From a virus, in the IMG/VR virus record IMGVR_UViG_3300032116_000506, positions 1-40,271 of that record: 40,271 nucleotides of DNA; one strand, given 5' to 3'. Under the pieces are notes generated by a model. The model had not been told where the DNA came from and ran no database searches. It saw only the letters and a list, made by a program, of their open reading frames with translations. Shown here in pieces: positions 1-7,813 of the stretch (position 1 is the first letter of the stretch; each line of letters begins with the position of its first letter). A program made the translations under genes and the position numbers.

Positions 1-98
1 CGCGAATAGGTTTCATACTTCACGCTGTCGCTTGAACTGTCCTTGCTTCCGGCACTGCCTTCGACTTGGTGGCCACTGGCCCCGTTCATTTCTTCCAT
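1..98 (-). CDS. Capsid scaffolding protein, N-terminal fragment cut by window start
   Basis: The ATG is at 98-96 and the frame runs off the left edge after about 32 codons. The fragment matches the first residues of the complete gene at 33442-34026, so it is the copy-1 allele of the scaffold. The AGGAGG ribosome site about a dozen bases upstream is present in both copies. The fragment is cut by the window, not broken by mutation. Confidence 0.85.
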   Translation of the reverse strand, partial: MEEMNGASGHQVEGSAGSKDSSSDSVKYETYS

Positions 99-132
99 TC
101 TTGATTATCCTCCTATGGTTTTCAAGTATTAG

Positions 133-783
133 TCAGAGATTACGACGAATGTATCGAATGACAACCTTTTTCATCTGTGTGAGTAGCTTATCTTTTAGGC
201 GCTCAGAGAATCCAAAGAACGGCCTTCCGGCCTCGGTAACATACTGCGCTAGCTTTAGGTTGCTGATCTCTTTGCCGACTTTATAGAATCCAGAGCGCCC
301 GGTGTTTACGTAGCTCATCCCACCGAATGACTTCTCGAATCCCTTTACTGTTCTGCCTAGGTTAACTTTTCTTTTTTTCTTCTTTCTTACGAATGATTCC
401 ATGTACTTCTTCCGGTATGGCTGATGAGTGCCATCCATAAAGAGCCTGATGAAAATGCTTCTTGTGGTAACGGAATAGGTGAACTTTATCGCGTCGAGGA
501 GTTGCCCGGTTAGAGTAAGGTTGGATCTGGTTTTAGAATAGGCTGGATGGGTTGGGCTGGCTTCTGCGATCTTCTCTCTCTCATTCTTCCAGCTTTTAGA
601 TAATGGCTTAAAACGCTCCCCCGTCTCTGGCGAGATCCCCTTCCTGGCTGTGAATTTCAGAGTATCGACGGCGATCTTCCCGAGCTCGTTAATCAGTTGA
701 GGGTTTTGAATTACCCTATTGATCCGATCCTTTGTTTCCTTCTCCAGTCGGTCCAGGCTGGCCTTATTGAATACGAGCTTCAT
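133..783 (-). CDS. gp10-like virion morphogenesis protein (copy 1)
   Basis: This 216-residue basic protein has the block order of the phage virion-morphogenesis or tail-completion families (Mu gpG-like, HK97 gp10-like): a K-P-L-S-K-S-W segment, an LTLTGQLLDAI segment near residue 95, and a C-terminal RPFFGFS segment followed by an amphipathic helix. Such proteins act at head or neck assembly or the head-tail junction. It overlaps the next upstream gene by four bases (ATGA). It is 17 residues longer than the 199-residue allele at 34061-34660 because of a Lys/Arg-rich insert near residues 135-155. The family call is by pattern; the exact assembly step is inferred. Confidence 0.6.
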   Translation of the reverse strand: MKLVFNKASLDRLEKETKDRINRVIQNPQLINELGKIAVDTLKFTARKGISPETGERFKPLSKSWKNEREKIAEASPTHPAYSKTRSNLTLTGQLLDAIKFTYSVTTRSIFIRLFMDGTHQPYRKKYMESFVRKKKKRKVNLGRTVKGFEKSFGGMSYVNTGRSGFYKVGKEISNLKLAQYVTEAGRPFFGFSERLKDKLLTQMKKVVIRYIRRNL

Positions 784-1382
784 TCCAGACCGCCCACCAG
801 GCCGAACAGATCCTCAAGCGTCCTAAGCCCGCGTACGAACTCCACGGCCTTCTCCTGGCTCTCGAGTGAGCTGATCGTCCTGGATCCTGCGCTAGCGTCG
901 ATCTCGGCCTTGAACTTCGGGAGCACCTCGCGCTTTACCTCGTCGCTGGTAACACCGAAGAAGGGGCGCTTATACTTCCCGTTAGGGATCGTAGGATGGC
1001 CCTCGAATCCGGTCTGATGTCCGTAAGCCTTCGGTGCGTCCACCTCGTCGTCGATGCCTATAACGACCAAGGCTCCGTCTTCCTCGAGGATGTCGATCGA
1101 GCGAAGCATATCCCCGGTGAGTGTCATGTTCACTTGGTTCCGGCTCTTGCCTGCGGCCTTAAATGATAGGCTGTTAGCGTAGGCTTTCGAATATGGACTC
1201 TTCAGATCCTTGCGCCCCAGGCCTCGCCCCTCCTTGGCCCGGTCGACCATGTAGTCGATCACACCCTGGGCGATCTTACGGACCAGGACAGGATCGGATG
1301 AAATGTCCCGGCCAGTCAGCTCGTTTAGGTCGAGCTTCTGAGAAACCCGGCTTTTAGTGAGCTTGATCCCTGGCTCGGCCAT
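780..1382 (-). CDS. Second gp10-like morphogenesis protein (copy 1)
   Basis: This 200-residue protein has the same landmarks as its downstream neighbour: a SPYSKAY segment, MTLTGDMLRSI and KRPFFGVT, in the same order and spacing. The two genes look like an old tandem duplication. A GHQTGFEGHP segment before the RPFFG block is typical of tail-completion or virion-morphogenesis families. The start ATG shares one base with the portal stop (TGATG), indicating translational coupling. The allele at 34657-35259 is the same length with only a few substitutions. It probably acts in head completion or the neck; the precise role is unknown. Confidence 0.6.
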   Translation of the reverse strand: MAEPGIKLTKSRVSQKLDLNELTGRDISSDPVLVRKIAQGVIDYMVDRAKEGRGLGRKDLKSPYSKAYANSLSFKAAGKSRNQVNMTLTGDMLRSIDILEEDGALVVIGIDDEVDAPKAYGHQTGFEGHPTIPNGKYKRPFFGVTSDEVKREVLPKFKAEIDASAGSRTISSLESQEKAVEFVRGLRTLEDLFGLVGGLE

Positions 1383-2914
1383 CAGTCCTCAGCTCCGACG
1401 TCGCCTTCCTCTTCTGGCATATCGTCTTCCATGTCCTGGACCTCAGCCACGGGTGTGGTCTGAGTTGGCATGATTCTTTCCATTTCACGACCAGACTCTT
1501 CCTGGATTCGCTGATAGACTTCCTGCGCATCCTCGAGCTCGATCTCGCGGTCCAGGGCGATGGCTTCGACCTGAGTGATCAGGCCCATCTCCTTCCGTTG
1601 CTGGATGTTCTGGAGTTTCTCGGCTTCGGATACCACGCTTGAAGGCTTCTTGAAGGTGATGCTCATGAAGGCGTCTTCAGAGATCGGAGCTACCCGGTAG
1701 CCCGGAAGAACGCTAGTCCCTCCGTAGGTGTTGAGATACGCCACGATGATTTTGAACAGCTTCTGCTCGGCATCTTTGAAGGCGGCGATGTCGGACTCGC
1801 TGGCCTCGAACTGCTCGACCATGGCCAGCAGGCGCTCGAATCCCGAGCTGTACTTCACCGAGTCCATCTTCGCATTGACCACCTTCGGATCCACGCCCCG
1901 GCTTGTCAGGAAGCTAGACAGGAGGCCCTCAAGGTAGGACAGCGATCCTTGCAGATCAGGGTTCGCGTTAGCATAGCCGAAGTCGGTCTCGACCGGGTTG
2001 TTAGGATCAATAGGCAAGCGAAGGACGAAGTTAGTCCCGATCTGGACATTATTCGGGATCAGGTTAGACGGAGCTTTCAGCCATGCCTGGCCGAAGCCCT
2101 GCATGCGGACCACGTTCCCGAGGTCGGTCAGGCCTGCGTTGAATTGAATGGTGAAGTCGGTAAGGGCAGCGCCGGAGCGGACCCAATACTCGCCGTCCTT
2201 GCCACCGTTGATGTCCACGAATGGCACGACCCCACCGATCGGGTTCTCGTAGCTGTCGGCCTTCATGATGTTTCCATTTTCATCCATGACGAAATTGAAC
2301 ACAGGCGACCATACCGCGATCGCCTTCATGCCCGCCTGATAATCGTCTTCGTCCGCGATCAGCTCGTTCATGCTGTCGCCGTCTTCTGTCACCTTAACGT
2401 TAGCTAGGTTCCGGTCGAATCCGTTGATGCAGTAAACCTCGCCATCCTCCTGGTCCTGGGACGATGGCACCACGTCGATGTTATGGGCAAGCAAGGCCTG
2501 GAGCTTCAGCTTCCCGGCGCGAGGGATGAGATACAGGTGCGTCTGGTCTTGAAGCTTGAAGTACTCGTTAGCCTTCATCATGACCGTGTCGATCTTTAGG
2601 TCCGCGTACACCTGACGGACCACCATCTCCTGCTCTTCGCTGAGGCCGTAGAACTCACGGACTGGAGCCTTCCTGTAAAGGCTGGCTTCCTTCTTCACGA
2701 TCCGGCGAGCCAGGTTGACCGAGCTTACGATCGGCGTGTTTTGGATGGTGTCTTTCGAGTAGAATCCCTCGAGGTAGGCCTTCACCTGCTGGAGGATCCG
2801 GTCCTTGAAGATCTCGAACTGCCCAAAGGATACCTTCTTGCGCTCGACGTTCTCGCTTGCCTTGGATTCGTCGATGATCTGTCTACGGACGTTAGGGTTC
2901 AAAAGGTTCAGCAT
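1382..2914 (-). CDS. Portal protein (copy 1)
   Basis: This 510-residue protein lies directly after TerL, the classic portal position, and has normal portal length. The N-terminal third is helical (RRIVKKEASLYRKAP is typical of portal proteins), the middle has the wing/stem pattern with an NPIGGVVPFVDING stretch, and the C-terminal end is strongly acidic. Twelve copies would form the ring through which DNA enters and leaves the capsid and to which TerL docks. The start is set by AAGGAGAT seven bases upstream, lying inside the end of TerL. The allele at 35259-36770 is 503 residues; most difference is in the acidic tail. Confidence 0.88.
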   Translation of the reverse strand: MLNLLNPNVRRQIIDESKASENVERKKVSFGQFEIFKDRILQQVKAYLEGFYSKDTIQNTPIVSSVNLARRIVKKEASLYRKAPVREFYGLSEEQEMVVRQVYADLKIDTVMMKANEYFKLQDQTHLYLIPRAGKLKLQALLAHNIDVVPSSQDQEDGEVYCINGFDRNLANVKVTEDGDSMNELIADEDDYQAGMKAIAVWSPVFNFVMDENGNIMKADSYENPIGGVVPFVDINGGKDGEYWVRSGAALTDFTIQFNAGLTDLGNVVRMQGFGQAWLKAPSNLIPNNVQIGTNFVLRLPIDPNNPVETDFGYANANPDLQGSLSYLEGLLSSFLTSRGVDPKVVNAKMDSVKYSSGFERLLAMVEQFEASESDIAAFKDAEQKLFKIIVAYLNTYGGTSVLPGYRVAPISEDAFMSITFKKPSSVVSEAEKLQNIQQRKEMGLITQVEAIALDREIELEDAQEVYQRIQEESGREMERIMPTQTTPVAEVQDMEDDMPEEEGDVGAED

Positions 2915-2915
2915 T

Positions 2916-4280
2916 TTATCTCCTTGAGCTTCCGACCATTACGGTCCCGAGCAAGTTGTGCTCGTAAACCACAGCGTAGCCGATCGCGGTGGTAATGTGC
3001 TGGTAAGGCTTTGAGTCGTCTTCGATGTAATCGCCGGACTTCTTCAGAGCTGTCAGCCTTAGCCCATCGTGCGTTACGGGAGCCGTTTTGTAAACGAACA
3101 AGCGCCGTTCGCCTGCCTCGTTCTGGCAATAGGCGTTCGCGATATTGTGGCGCTTCCTTACCGGAGGATTCTCACGAGGGACCTGCATCTCGAAGGTAGC
3201 GCCTGAGTTGGCCAGCGTTTTCCTGATGATGTCATAATCCGACACGATGGAGCGCGTGTCACGGGCCTGCCCGGAAGCGTCACCCCTCACCAGTATCTTC
3301 GCCCGGTGCGTCAGGATGCCCTTATCGATCCATGCGTCGATAGCGTCCTGAGTCCGAGCTCCTTGGATGACCACCTCGTCGAACCAGTGCCAGGCCTTTC
3401 CGTCCCACTGGCCAGCCGCCGATGACATGGGCTTCCCGTGGCCGATGTTGAAGTCGAACGCGAGCACGATCGGGAGATGGGGCCTTACCTGGTAGGCGGT
3501 GTTCAGGTAGTTCTTATCGGCGTCATAGGCCGAGTAGATCCGATCCTGGTCGATCTCGACCCACTCGCCATAGATGTACCTCTGGGCCTCTCGAGGAGCC
3601 AAGTCCTGCTTCAGTTGCTCGATGTAAACCGGATCTAGGAACGGGTTATCGGTCGTTACCGACTTGAACACCTTTCGAGTCCTGGCCTCGCTGTCGAAAA
3701 AGTATTTATAGACCCAGTGGCCTGGCCCGTCCGGATTCGTGGCAGCTATCAGGATGTTCTCCTTCACCTCTGGGATCCGACGAAGACGGGCCTTCAGCGT
3801 ATCGAAGGCGGCCTTGTCATCCTCGTTATTCTCGGTGAGCTCCTCGAACACAACCATGGACAGCTTGAGAGACCGGGCCTTCTTGTATTTCTTATCCGAC
3901 CAGCTTCTCGAGATGATCTCGGATCCGTTCCACCAGGTAACCTTAGCGATCGAGTGGTTTACTCTGTAGTGCTTTCCCTCGACGAAGTCTTCCGTGATGT
4001 GCTCCAGGATCTCCTTGAAGATCGTATCCTTCAGATCAGGCAGGGCCTTACGCGCTAGGCAGACTCTCGCTCCAGGATTCTCGACGCAATGACGGACGGC
4101 CAGATGAGCCATAAGGATAGACTTTGCGGATCCATAACTGCCAGACAAGAGAATCTCAGGCGTACCTGTTCCGAAATCCCAGTCATCAAGAAAATCGACG
4201 ACATCAGACTGATAAGGAATAACTCGCGGGTTAAAGTCGCTGAAGTAGGGCTTGGAGTATTGTTCGACTGCTTCACTCAT
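2916..4280 (-). CDS. terL: Terminase large subunit (copy 1)
   Basis: This 454-residue packaging motor combines an ATPase and an RNase H-fold nuclease. The P-loop is at residues 47-54 (GSYGSAKS, with Ala before Lys, tolerated in terminases), Walker B with the catalytic acid at 142-147 (MVVFEE), and a coupling motif near 178-183 (IAATNP). The nuclease domain starts with AFDFNIG (Asp276), continues with VRGDASG, and ends with the helical segment QHITTAIGYAVV. The start overlaps the TerS stop (ATGA). Only seven residues differ from the second copy at 36772-38136, despite many silent changes, so the gene is under strong purifying selection in both. Confidence 0.95.
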   Translation of the reverse strand: MSEAVEQYSKPYFSDFNPRVIPYQSDVVDFLDDWDFGTGTPEILLSGSYGSAKSILMAHLAVRHCVENPGARVCLARKALPDLKDTIFKEILEHITEDFVEGKHYRVNHSIAKVTWWNGSEIISRSWSDKKYKKARSLKLSMVVFEELTENNEDDKAAFDTLKARLRRIPEVKENILIAATNPDGPGHWVYKYFFDSEARTRKVFKSVTTDNPFLDPVYIEQLKQDLAPREAQRYIYGEWVEIDQDRIYSAYDADKNYLNTAYQVRPHLPIVLAFDFNIGHGKPMSSAAGQWDGKAWHWFDEVVIQGARTQDAIDAWIDKGILTHRAKILVRGDASGQARDTRSIVSDYDIIRKTLANSGATFEMQVPRENPPVRKRHNIANAYCQNEAGERRLFVYKTAPVTHDGLRLTALKKSGDYIEDDSKPYQHITTAIGYAVVYEHNLLGTVMVGSSRR

Positions 4281-4618
4281 TCCTTCTTCTTGCGCTCGTA
4301 GTTCATGTTTATTTTGATCGCGCCCTCGTTCTCGACAGCCACTTCTTGCTTATCTGCCCAACCGCATAGGTTCTTTAGGCAAAAAATCAGCATGGTGTTA
4401 TCCCCACCCATGGCCTTCTCGATCGCCTTTCTGATCAGCGCGTGTCTAGTGTGGACCATCTTTTGTTGCCGAAACTCGACAAAGCTCACGCCGTACTCGT
4501 CGCGGATAAAGCGCTCGATGGTACGATCCGAGCAGTCGAAGAACGCAGCCGTATCGAGGAGCGTCGGCTTCTGTCGCATGAAGGCTTCTAGCTTCTTCTT
4601 GTCGATTTCAACCGCCAT
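4277..4618 (-). CDS. terS: Terminase small subunit, type A
   Basis: This 113-residue protein sits immediately before TerL and overlaps it by four bases. Residues 10-55 form a helix-turn-helix of small-terminase type (DTAAFFDCSDRTIERFIRD), expected to recognise the packaging site. A central helical segment would form the ring, and the C-terminal tail EGAIKINMNYERKKKE would contact TerL. ATG at 4618 is preferred over the in-frame GTG at 4621 because it shares one base with the preceding stop (TGATG) and has GAGGTG just upstream. The copy-2 TerS (38133-38453) keeps this tail but has an unrelated N-terminal domain. Confidence 0.8.
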   Translation of the reverse strand: MAVEIDKKKLEAFMRQKPTLLDTAAFFDCSDRTIERFIRDEYGVSFVEFRQQKMVHTRHALIRKAIEKAMGGDNTMLIFCLKNLCGWADKQEVAVENEGAIKINMNYERKKKE

Positions 4619-5835
4619 CACGCACCTCTGATCTCATCCCAGGCGACTCCGTCTTCCCGGTGTGCCTTCTTGCCTGTAAACTTCTGCCATCGGTCGAGGA
4701 TTACTCCGCAGTAATGCGGATCAAGCTCCATCATAAAGCAGTTTCGTCCAGTCTTTTCGCAGGCGATTAGTGTTGATCCAGACCCACCAAAAACGTCTAC
4801 AATATTTGAACCTTTTGCGCGTTCAAAAAACCACTCAACAAGCGCAACCGGCTTTTGTGTTGGATGGACAGACCTGTCTTCGCCTCTTGCCGAAAAAGCT
4901 CCGGTTTGCCTAAGCACTCTCGCAAGTTCTCGTTTGCGTTTCTTTTTAGACCAGCAAGTTTCAAAGTCTGAACCAAATGCACCGTCTAATGTTCCCACTT
5001 CAATTTCTGATCGTGATCTCTTATCCCAAACAATCCAAGAGCCATTATTTTTTTCGTGAATCAACTCGGCGTAATAATCTGCGCCGAATAAAAAAATCTC
5101 TTCACAATCTTGAAAAATTCCCAATAGAGTTTGTATTAGTTCAGCCTTAAAATCATCTCCATCGCCAATGACTCGTTTGTGCTTTAATCCAGATTTCCCC
5201 ATTTTTGAGTAGTCTGTATCTAAATTCATGCCATACGGAGGATCTGTAAAAACCATATCGGCCTTCTCGCCGTTCATTAGCCGTTCGATATCGGTGATCG
5301 CAGTTGAGTCTCCGCACATGAGGCGATGATTCCCAAGGATGTAAACCTCGCCTTGAACCACCTTCGGATCTGGCCTGGCGTCTGGCACTTCGTCCTCGTC
5401 GCACTCTGGCTCGAGCTTCTCCGACAGATCAAGCGTAAAGTCCTTGAGTCCCAGCATCTCGAGATCAAAGTCTGGTCCAAGGTCTGGCAAGTCCGCATTG
5501 ATTCCAGCCAGGTCGAGCTCGGCCCAGGATGCGATCGCGTTGTCGGCCTGGATGAACGCATACTCGGCGGTCTCGTCCGCGAACTTCTGGTAGACCACAG
5601 GCATTGAATCGAAGCCCGCCTTCTTCCCTGCTAGCTTCCGTCCGTGGCCTGCCACGATACAGCCTGAGAGCTCGGAGATGATGATGGGATGCCTGATCCC
5701 GTGGTACTCGTAGAGCTTCGCCAGGCGCTCGATCTGCTCGTCTGAGTGCTTGTTCCTGTTCTTCGGGTGATCCTTCAGCTCATGGATGGGAATCATCCGG
5801 TCATAGCGACAATGGATCTCTGGAATGTTGGTCAT
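4618..5835 (-). CDS. ParB-like domain fused to a DNA methyltransferase
   Basis: This 405-residue two-domain protein starts at 5835, where GGAGG lies eight bases upstream; the in-frame ATG at 5850 precedes that site and is rejected. Residues 10-100 are a ParB/Srx-like domain with HPKNRNKH and the VAGHGRKLAG box. Residues 155-405 are a beta-class methyltransferase with DPPY at 198-201 (N6-adenine or N4-cytosine chemistry), HPTQKPVAL at about 324-332 and the AdoMet motif FGGSGST at 349-355. All key motifs look intact. Base composition across about 4680-5260 is visibly AT-richer than the flanks, suggesting later arrival. The second copy (38440-38976) lacks the methyltransferase domain. Confidence 0.9.
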   Translation of the reverse strand: MTNIPEIHCRYDRMIPIHELKDHPKNRNKHSDEQIERLAKLYEYHGIRHPIIISELSGCIVAGHGRKLAGKKAGFDSMPVVYQKFADETAEYAFIQADNAIASWAELDLAGINADLPDLGPDFDLEMLGLKDFTLDLSEKLEPECDEDEVPDARPDPKVVQGEVYILGNHRLMCGDSTAITDIERLMNGEKADMVFTDPPYGMNLDTDYSKMGKSGLKHKRVIGDGDDFKAELIQTLLGIFQDCEEIFLFGADYYAELIHEKNNGSWIVWDKRSRSEIEVGTLDGAFGSDFETCWSKKKRKRELARVLRQTGAFSARGEDRSVHPTQKPVALVEWFFERAKGSNIVDVFGGSGSTLIACEKTGRNCFMMELDPHYCGVILDRWQKFTGKKAHREDGVAWDEIRGA

Positions 5836-6001
5836 GCTCTGTTCCTCCACTGGACGGTCCAGCTAGCCCCACTGGGGCCTCTCTCTCCAGTGTTAGACCA
5901 TCCTCGTCAGGAATCAAAGCCGAACGCATTACTGCACCGAGTCGAGAGAGTAGGCTTTTTTTTCCTAGTGATCCCCTTACCCTAAGAGCGGGGGAACACG
6001 C
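5836..6001. promoter_or_regulatory. Divergent control region, copy 1
   Basis: These 166 bases separate the start of the minus-strand late unit from the plus-strand island, so both promoters should lie here, though I see no convincing -10/-35 pair. Three structures recur in copy 2: a perfect 6-bp inverted repeat with one-base loop (5850-5862), a GCCCC/GGGGC hairpin (5866-5878), and a stem flanking eight T residues (5951-5967) that shows a compensatory base change between copies. The first inverted repeat ends five bases before the ribosome site of the ParB gene. A one-base indel between copies breaks any shared reading frame, so the stretch is probably noncoding. Confidence 0.55.
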
Positions 6002-6946
6002 ATGGACCAGAAGCACTACGTGGTCGTAAAGCTGAAGGAGCTCGCGCATGAGTTGGGGCGCGTCCCGATGATCTCGGATTTCCAGGCCATCTTTCCGCGC
6101 ATCCCGGTCGGGATCCTGTTCGGGACCTGGGATAACGCTCTCAGGGCGGCTGGCCTGGTAGAGAAGGAAGAGCCGAAGAAGAAGGATCCATTCCCGGCCA
6201 TTGATGATCCTGAGAAGATCAAAGAGATCGTTTACTCTCAGGAACACAGAAACGTCGTCAGGCTTAACCACGCCGAGAAGATCATGGTCGTGGGCGACAT
6301 GCACCTGCCTTTCGTAAATCTGAACGCGCTCTCGATGGTCTACGCCTTCGCTCAGAAGGAACAGCCGGACGTGATCGTCCAGGTTGGTGATCTTACCGAC
6401 CAGTATTCGGCCTCGAAGTTTGCCAGGTCGCTGAACACCTACACGCCGAAGGCTGAGGATGATCTGTCCAGGGAGATGGCAGAGGACTTTTGGAAGACGC
6501 TCCAGCAGGTAGCACCGAAGGCGAAATGCTTCCAGCTCATGGGCAACCATGACGCGAGAATACTCAAGCGCATCGTCGAGAAGTGCCCAGAGGGAGAACA
6601 CCTGATCGCCCAGGCCATCCGATCCAGAATGACTTTCGAAGGAGTGACGACAATCCATGACCCGACCGAGGAACTCTACATCAACGGGATCTTGTTCATC
6701 CACGGCCACTATTCGAAGCTGGGCGCGCACCGTGATTTTAACAACTGCAACGTCGTGTGCGGTCACTCTCACCGTGGCGGGGTTAATTATCGGAGCTATA
6801 ATGGCGAGACCTTCTGGGAGCTTAACGCCGGATTCATCGGCGACCCCTATTCGAAAGCCCTCTCCTACCGTCCGCAACGGATCCATAACTGGACGACAGG
6901 GATCGGTCTCATCGACGAATACGGCCCGCGCTTTATCAGCTTCTGA
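6002..6946 (+). CDS. Calcineurin-like phosphoesterase with HNH-associated repeat (copy 1)
   Basis: This 314-residue protein has two parts. Residues 5-52 match the HNH/homing-endonuclease-associated repeat (LKELAHELGRVPMISDF then FGTWDNALRAAGL), a likely DNA-binding helical unit. Residues 92-280 form a metallophosphatase with all motifs in order: GDMH (Asp99, His101), GDLTD (Asp130), GNHD (181-184), HGH (234-236) and GHSH (254-257). It should be a two-metal phosphoesterase acting on a nucleic acid or nucleotide substrate. GGGGGAA lies eight bases before the ATG. First gene of the only plus-strand operon. The allele at 39142-40092 is 316 residues. Confidence 0.88.
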   Translation: MDQKHYVVVKLKELAHELGRVPMISDFQAIFPRIPVGILFGTWDNALRAAGLVEKEEPKKKDPFPAIDDPEKIKEIVYSQEHRNVVRLNHAEKIMVVGDMHLPFVNLNALSMVYAFAQKEQPDVIVQVGDLTDQYSASKFARSLNTYTPKAEDDLSREMAEDFWKTLQQVAPKAKCFQLMGNHDARILKRIVEKCPEGEHLIAQAIRSRMTFEGVTTIHDPTEELYINGILFIHGHYSKLGAHRDFNNCNVVCGHSHRGGVNYRSYNGETFWELNAGFIGDPYSKALSYRPQRIHNWTTGIGLIDEYGPRFISF

Positions 6947-6956
6947 GGAGGTCTCT

Positions 6957-7274
6957 ATGATCGTGAAGGTAGTGAATAAGAAATGGAAGATCACCGTCCG
7001 CACCGATAAGATCCACAACGCTCGATTTGGTGAGACGCACGGGATCGCCATGCTGGACGATAGGAAGATCCACATCAGGCGCTCGAGCATGAACTCGGAG
7101 ACGATCCTCCACGAGCTGATCCATGCCTATCAGCACGAGCTCTCGTTTCATGAGCTCCAGCTAGACGACGACCAGGTCGAAGAGTGGTTCGCCGAGCTGT
7201 TCGGGAAATACGGTCGCACGATGATCAAGGACGCCGATCGGCTTTTAACTTACTACCGGGAGCGGAAGAAGTGA
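6957..7274 (+). CDS. Small SprT-like zinc metallopeptidase (copy 1)
   Basis: This 105-residue protein contains HELIHAYQHE, an HExxH zinc-protease motif, at about residues 52-61, followed by an acidic helix (EEWFAELFG) that could supply the third ligand. It resembles minimal SprT-like or gluzincin domains seen in phages; the substrate is unknown. The start at 6957 is supported by GAGGAGG eight bases upstream, overlapping the phosphoesterase stop region. Its stop overlaps the GTG of the next gene. The second copy (40103 onward) begins M-T-V instead of M-I-V and is cut by the window end. Confidence 0.75.
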   Translation: MIVKVVNKKWKITVRTDKIHNARFGETHGIAMLDDRKIHIRRSSMNSETILHELIHAYQHELSFHELQLDDDQVEEWFAELFGKYGRTMIKDADRLLTYYRERKK

Positions 7275-7555
7275 GGCCATGGGCCCAGGCGCTCGTCCTG
7301 CTCGTGGCAGTATGCTTTAGCCTAGACCAGGTCCGGGACGCTGAGTGTAAGACCTATTGCCGGACCGCAGCCGGGTACGATTCCGGGATGTGGATTGTGA
7401 AGCAGAAACGGTGCTGGTGTGGCGACCTCATGGATCAAGAGAGGCTATCGGATAAGAAAATCATGGCGCCGAAGAAGGTTAACAAAGTCAGGAAAGCGAG
7501 CTTTATGGTCCCGATGAGTGTACCGAGCGAAGACTTCAGGCTTCCGTGGGAGTGA
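7271..7555 (+). CDS. Small exported or membrane-anchored Cys-rich protein
   Basis: The likely start is the GTG at 7271, which overlaps the preceding stop (GTGA), giving 94 residues. The N-terminus (RPWAQALVLLVAVCFSLDQV) is a signal peptide or membrane anchor; a C-K-T-Y-C pair and a C-W-C pair follow, then a Lys-rich tail. No family recognised. Its position after the phosphoesterase and peptidase in one coupled operon suggests an envelope-directed role expressed with them. It ends at 7555, directly abutting the end of the convergent zinc-ribbon gene, with no spacer for a terminator. Confidence 0.6.
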   Translation: MRPWAQALVLLVAVCFSLDQVRDAECKTYCRTAAGYDSGMWIVKQKRCWCGDLMDQERLSDKKIMAPKKVNKVRKASFMVPMSVPSEDFRLPWE

Positions 7556-7693
7556 TTAGTTAAGGCTTTTCTTCCGTTCATCTGAGACCACCATCAGGAT
7601 CGAGCGACAGTCCGCGCATACCCAGGTGTAAATCTTTCGGATCACCTGGTCGCCAGTCTTCGTCATGCCACACTCTTCGCAATAGAACACCAC
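7556..7693 (-). CDS. 45-residue zinc-ribbon protein
   Basis: A GTG at 7693 (another at 7690) opens a 45-codon frame with two knuckles, FYCEECGM and WVCADCRS, spaced 18 residues apart, as in small zinc ribbons of phage replication or transcription regions. A near-perfect ribosome site (GGGGGTGAT) precedes it by five bases. It is the last gene of the minus-strand early unit, just downstream of a likely terminator (7731-7786), so it may depend on readthrough or its own promoter. A longer frame over the same bases (7578-7793) lacks these features. Confidence 0.72.
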   Translation of the reverse strand: MVFYCEECGMTKTGDQVIRKIYTWVCADCRSILMVVSDERKKSLN

Positions 7694-7730
7694 GCTCGAT
7701 CACCCCCATCCTTCTGACAGCATAGCCCGA

Positions 7731-7786
7731 AGAAAAGAAAAGGCCAGAACCATTGAAAGGAACACGCATGGTGTTGGTCCTGGCCT
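7731..7786 (-). terminator. Stem-loop with U-rich tail after the Lys-rich gene
   Basis: The arms are 7741-7752 and 7774-7786: seven pairs (AGGCCAG/CTGGCCT), one bulged base, then five more (AACCA/TTGGT), around a 21-base loop. Read on the minus strand the stem is followed by TTTCTTTTCTTC, as in rho-independent terminators. It would end or reduce transcription of the early unit before the zinc-ribbon gene. Confidence 0.6.
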
Positions 7787-7813
7787 CGCTCATCGGATGG
7801 GAGCCGACGAAAC

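Larger units (their letters stand above)
1..7125. repeat. First copy of a diverged 7-kb direct repeat (partner 33929-40271)
   Basis: Base 1 aligns with 33929 and base 7125 with the last base of the window, in the same orientation and gene order: scaffold start, two gp10-like genes, portal, TerL, TerS, ParB, phosphoesterase, metallopeptidase. The offset falls from 33928 to 33146 through a few indels: 51 nt in the first gp10-like gene, 21 nt in the portal tail, 715 nt net in the TerS/ParB block, 1 nt in the divergent intergenic region and 6 nt in the phosphoesterase. Differences are mostly at third codon positions, so both copies look functional and separately evolved. One genome unit is therefore about 33-34 kb. 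Confidence 0.95.

Noticed and set aside
5801-7090. Long minus-strand frame antisense to the phosphoesterase
   Set aside because: Opposite strand of a gene with full catalytic motifs; its length comes from codon bias, and the frame is not continuous through both copies.
7578-7793. 71-codon minus-strand frame
   Set aside because: Runs through the terminator stem; the overlapping 45-codon frame has zinc knuckles and a near-perfect ribosome site instead.
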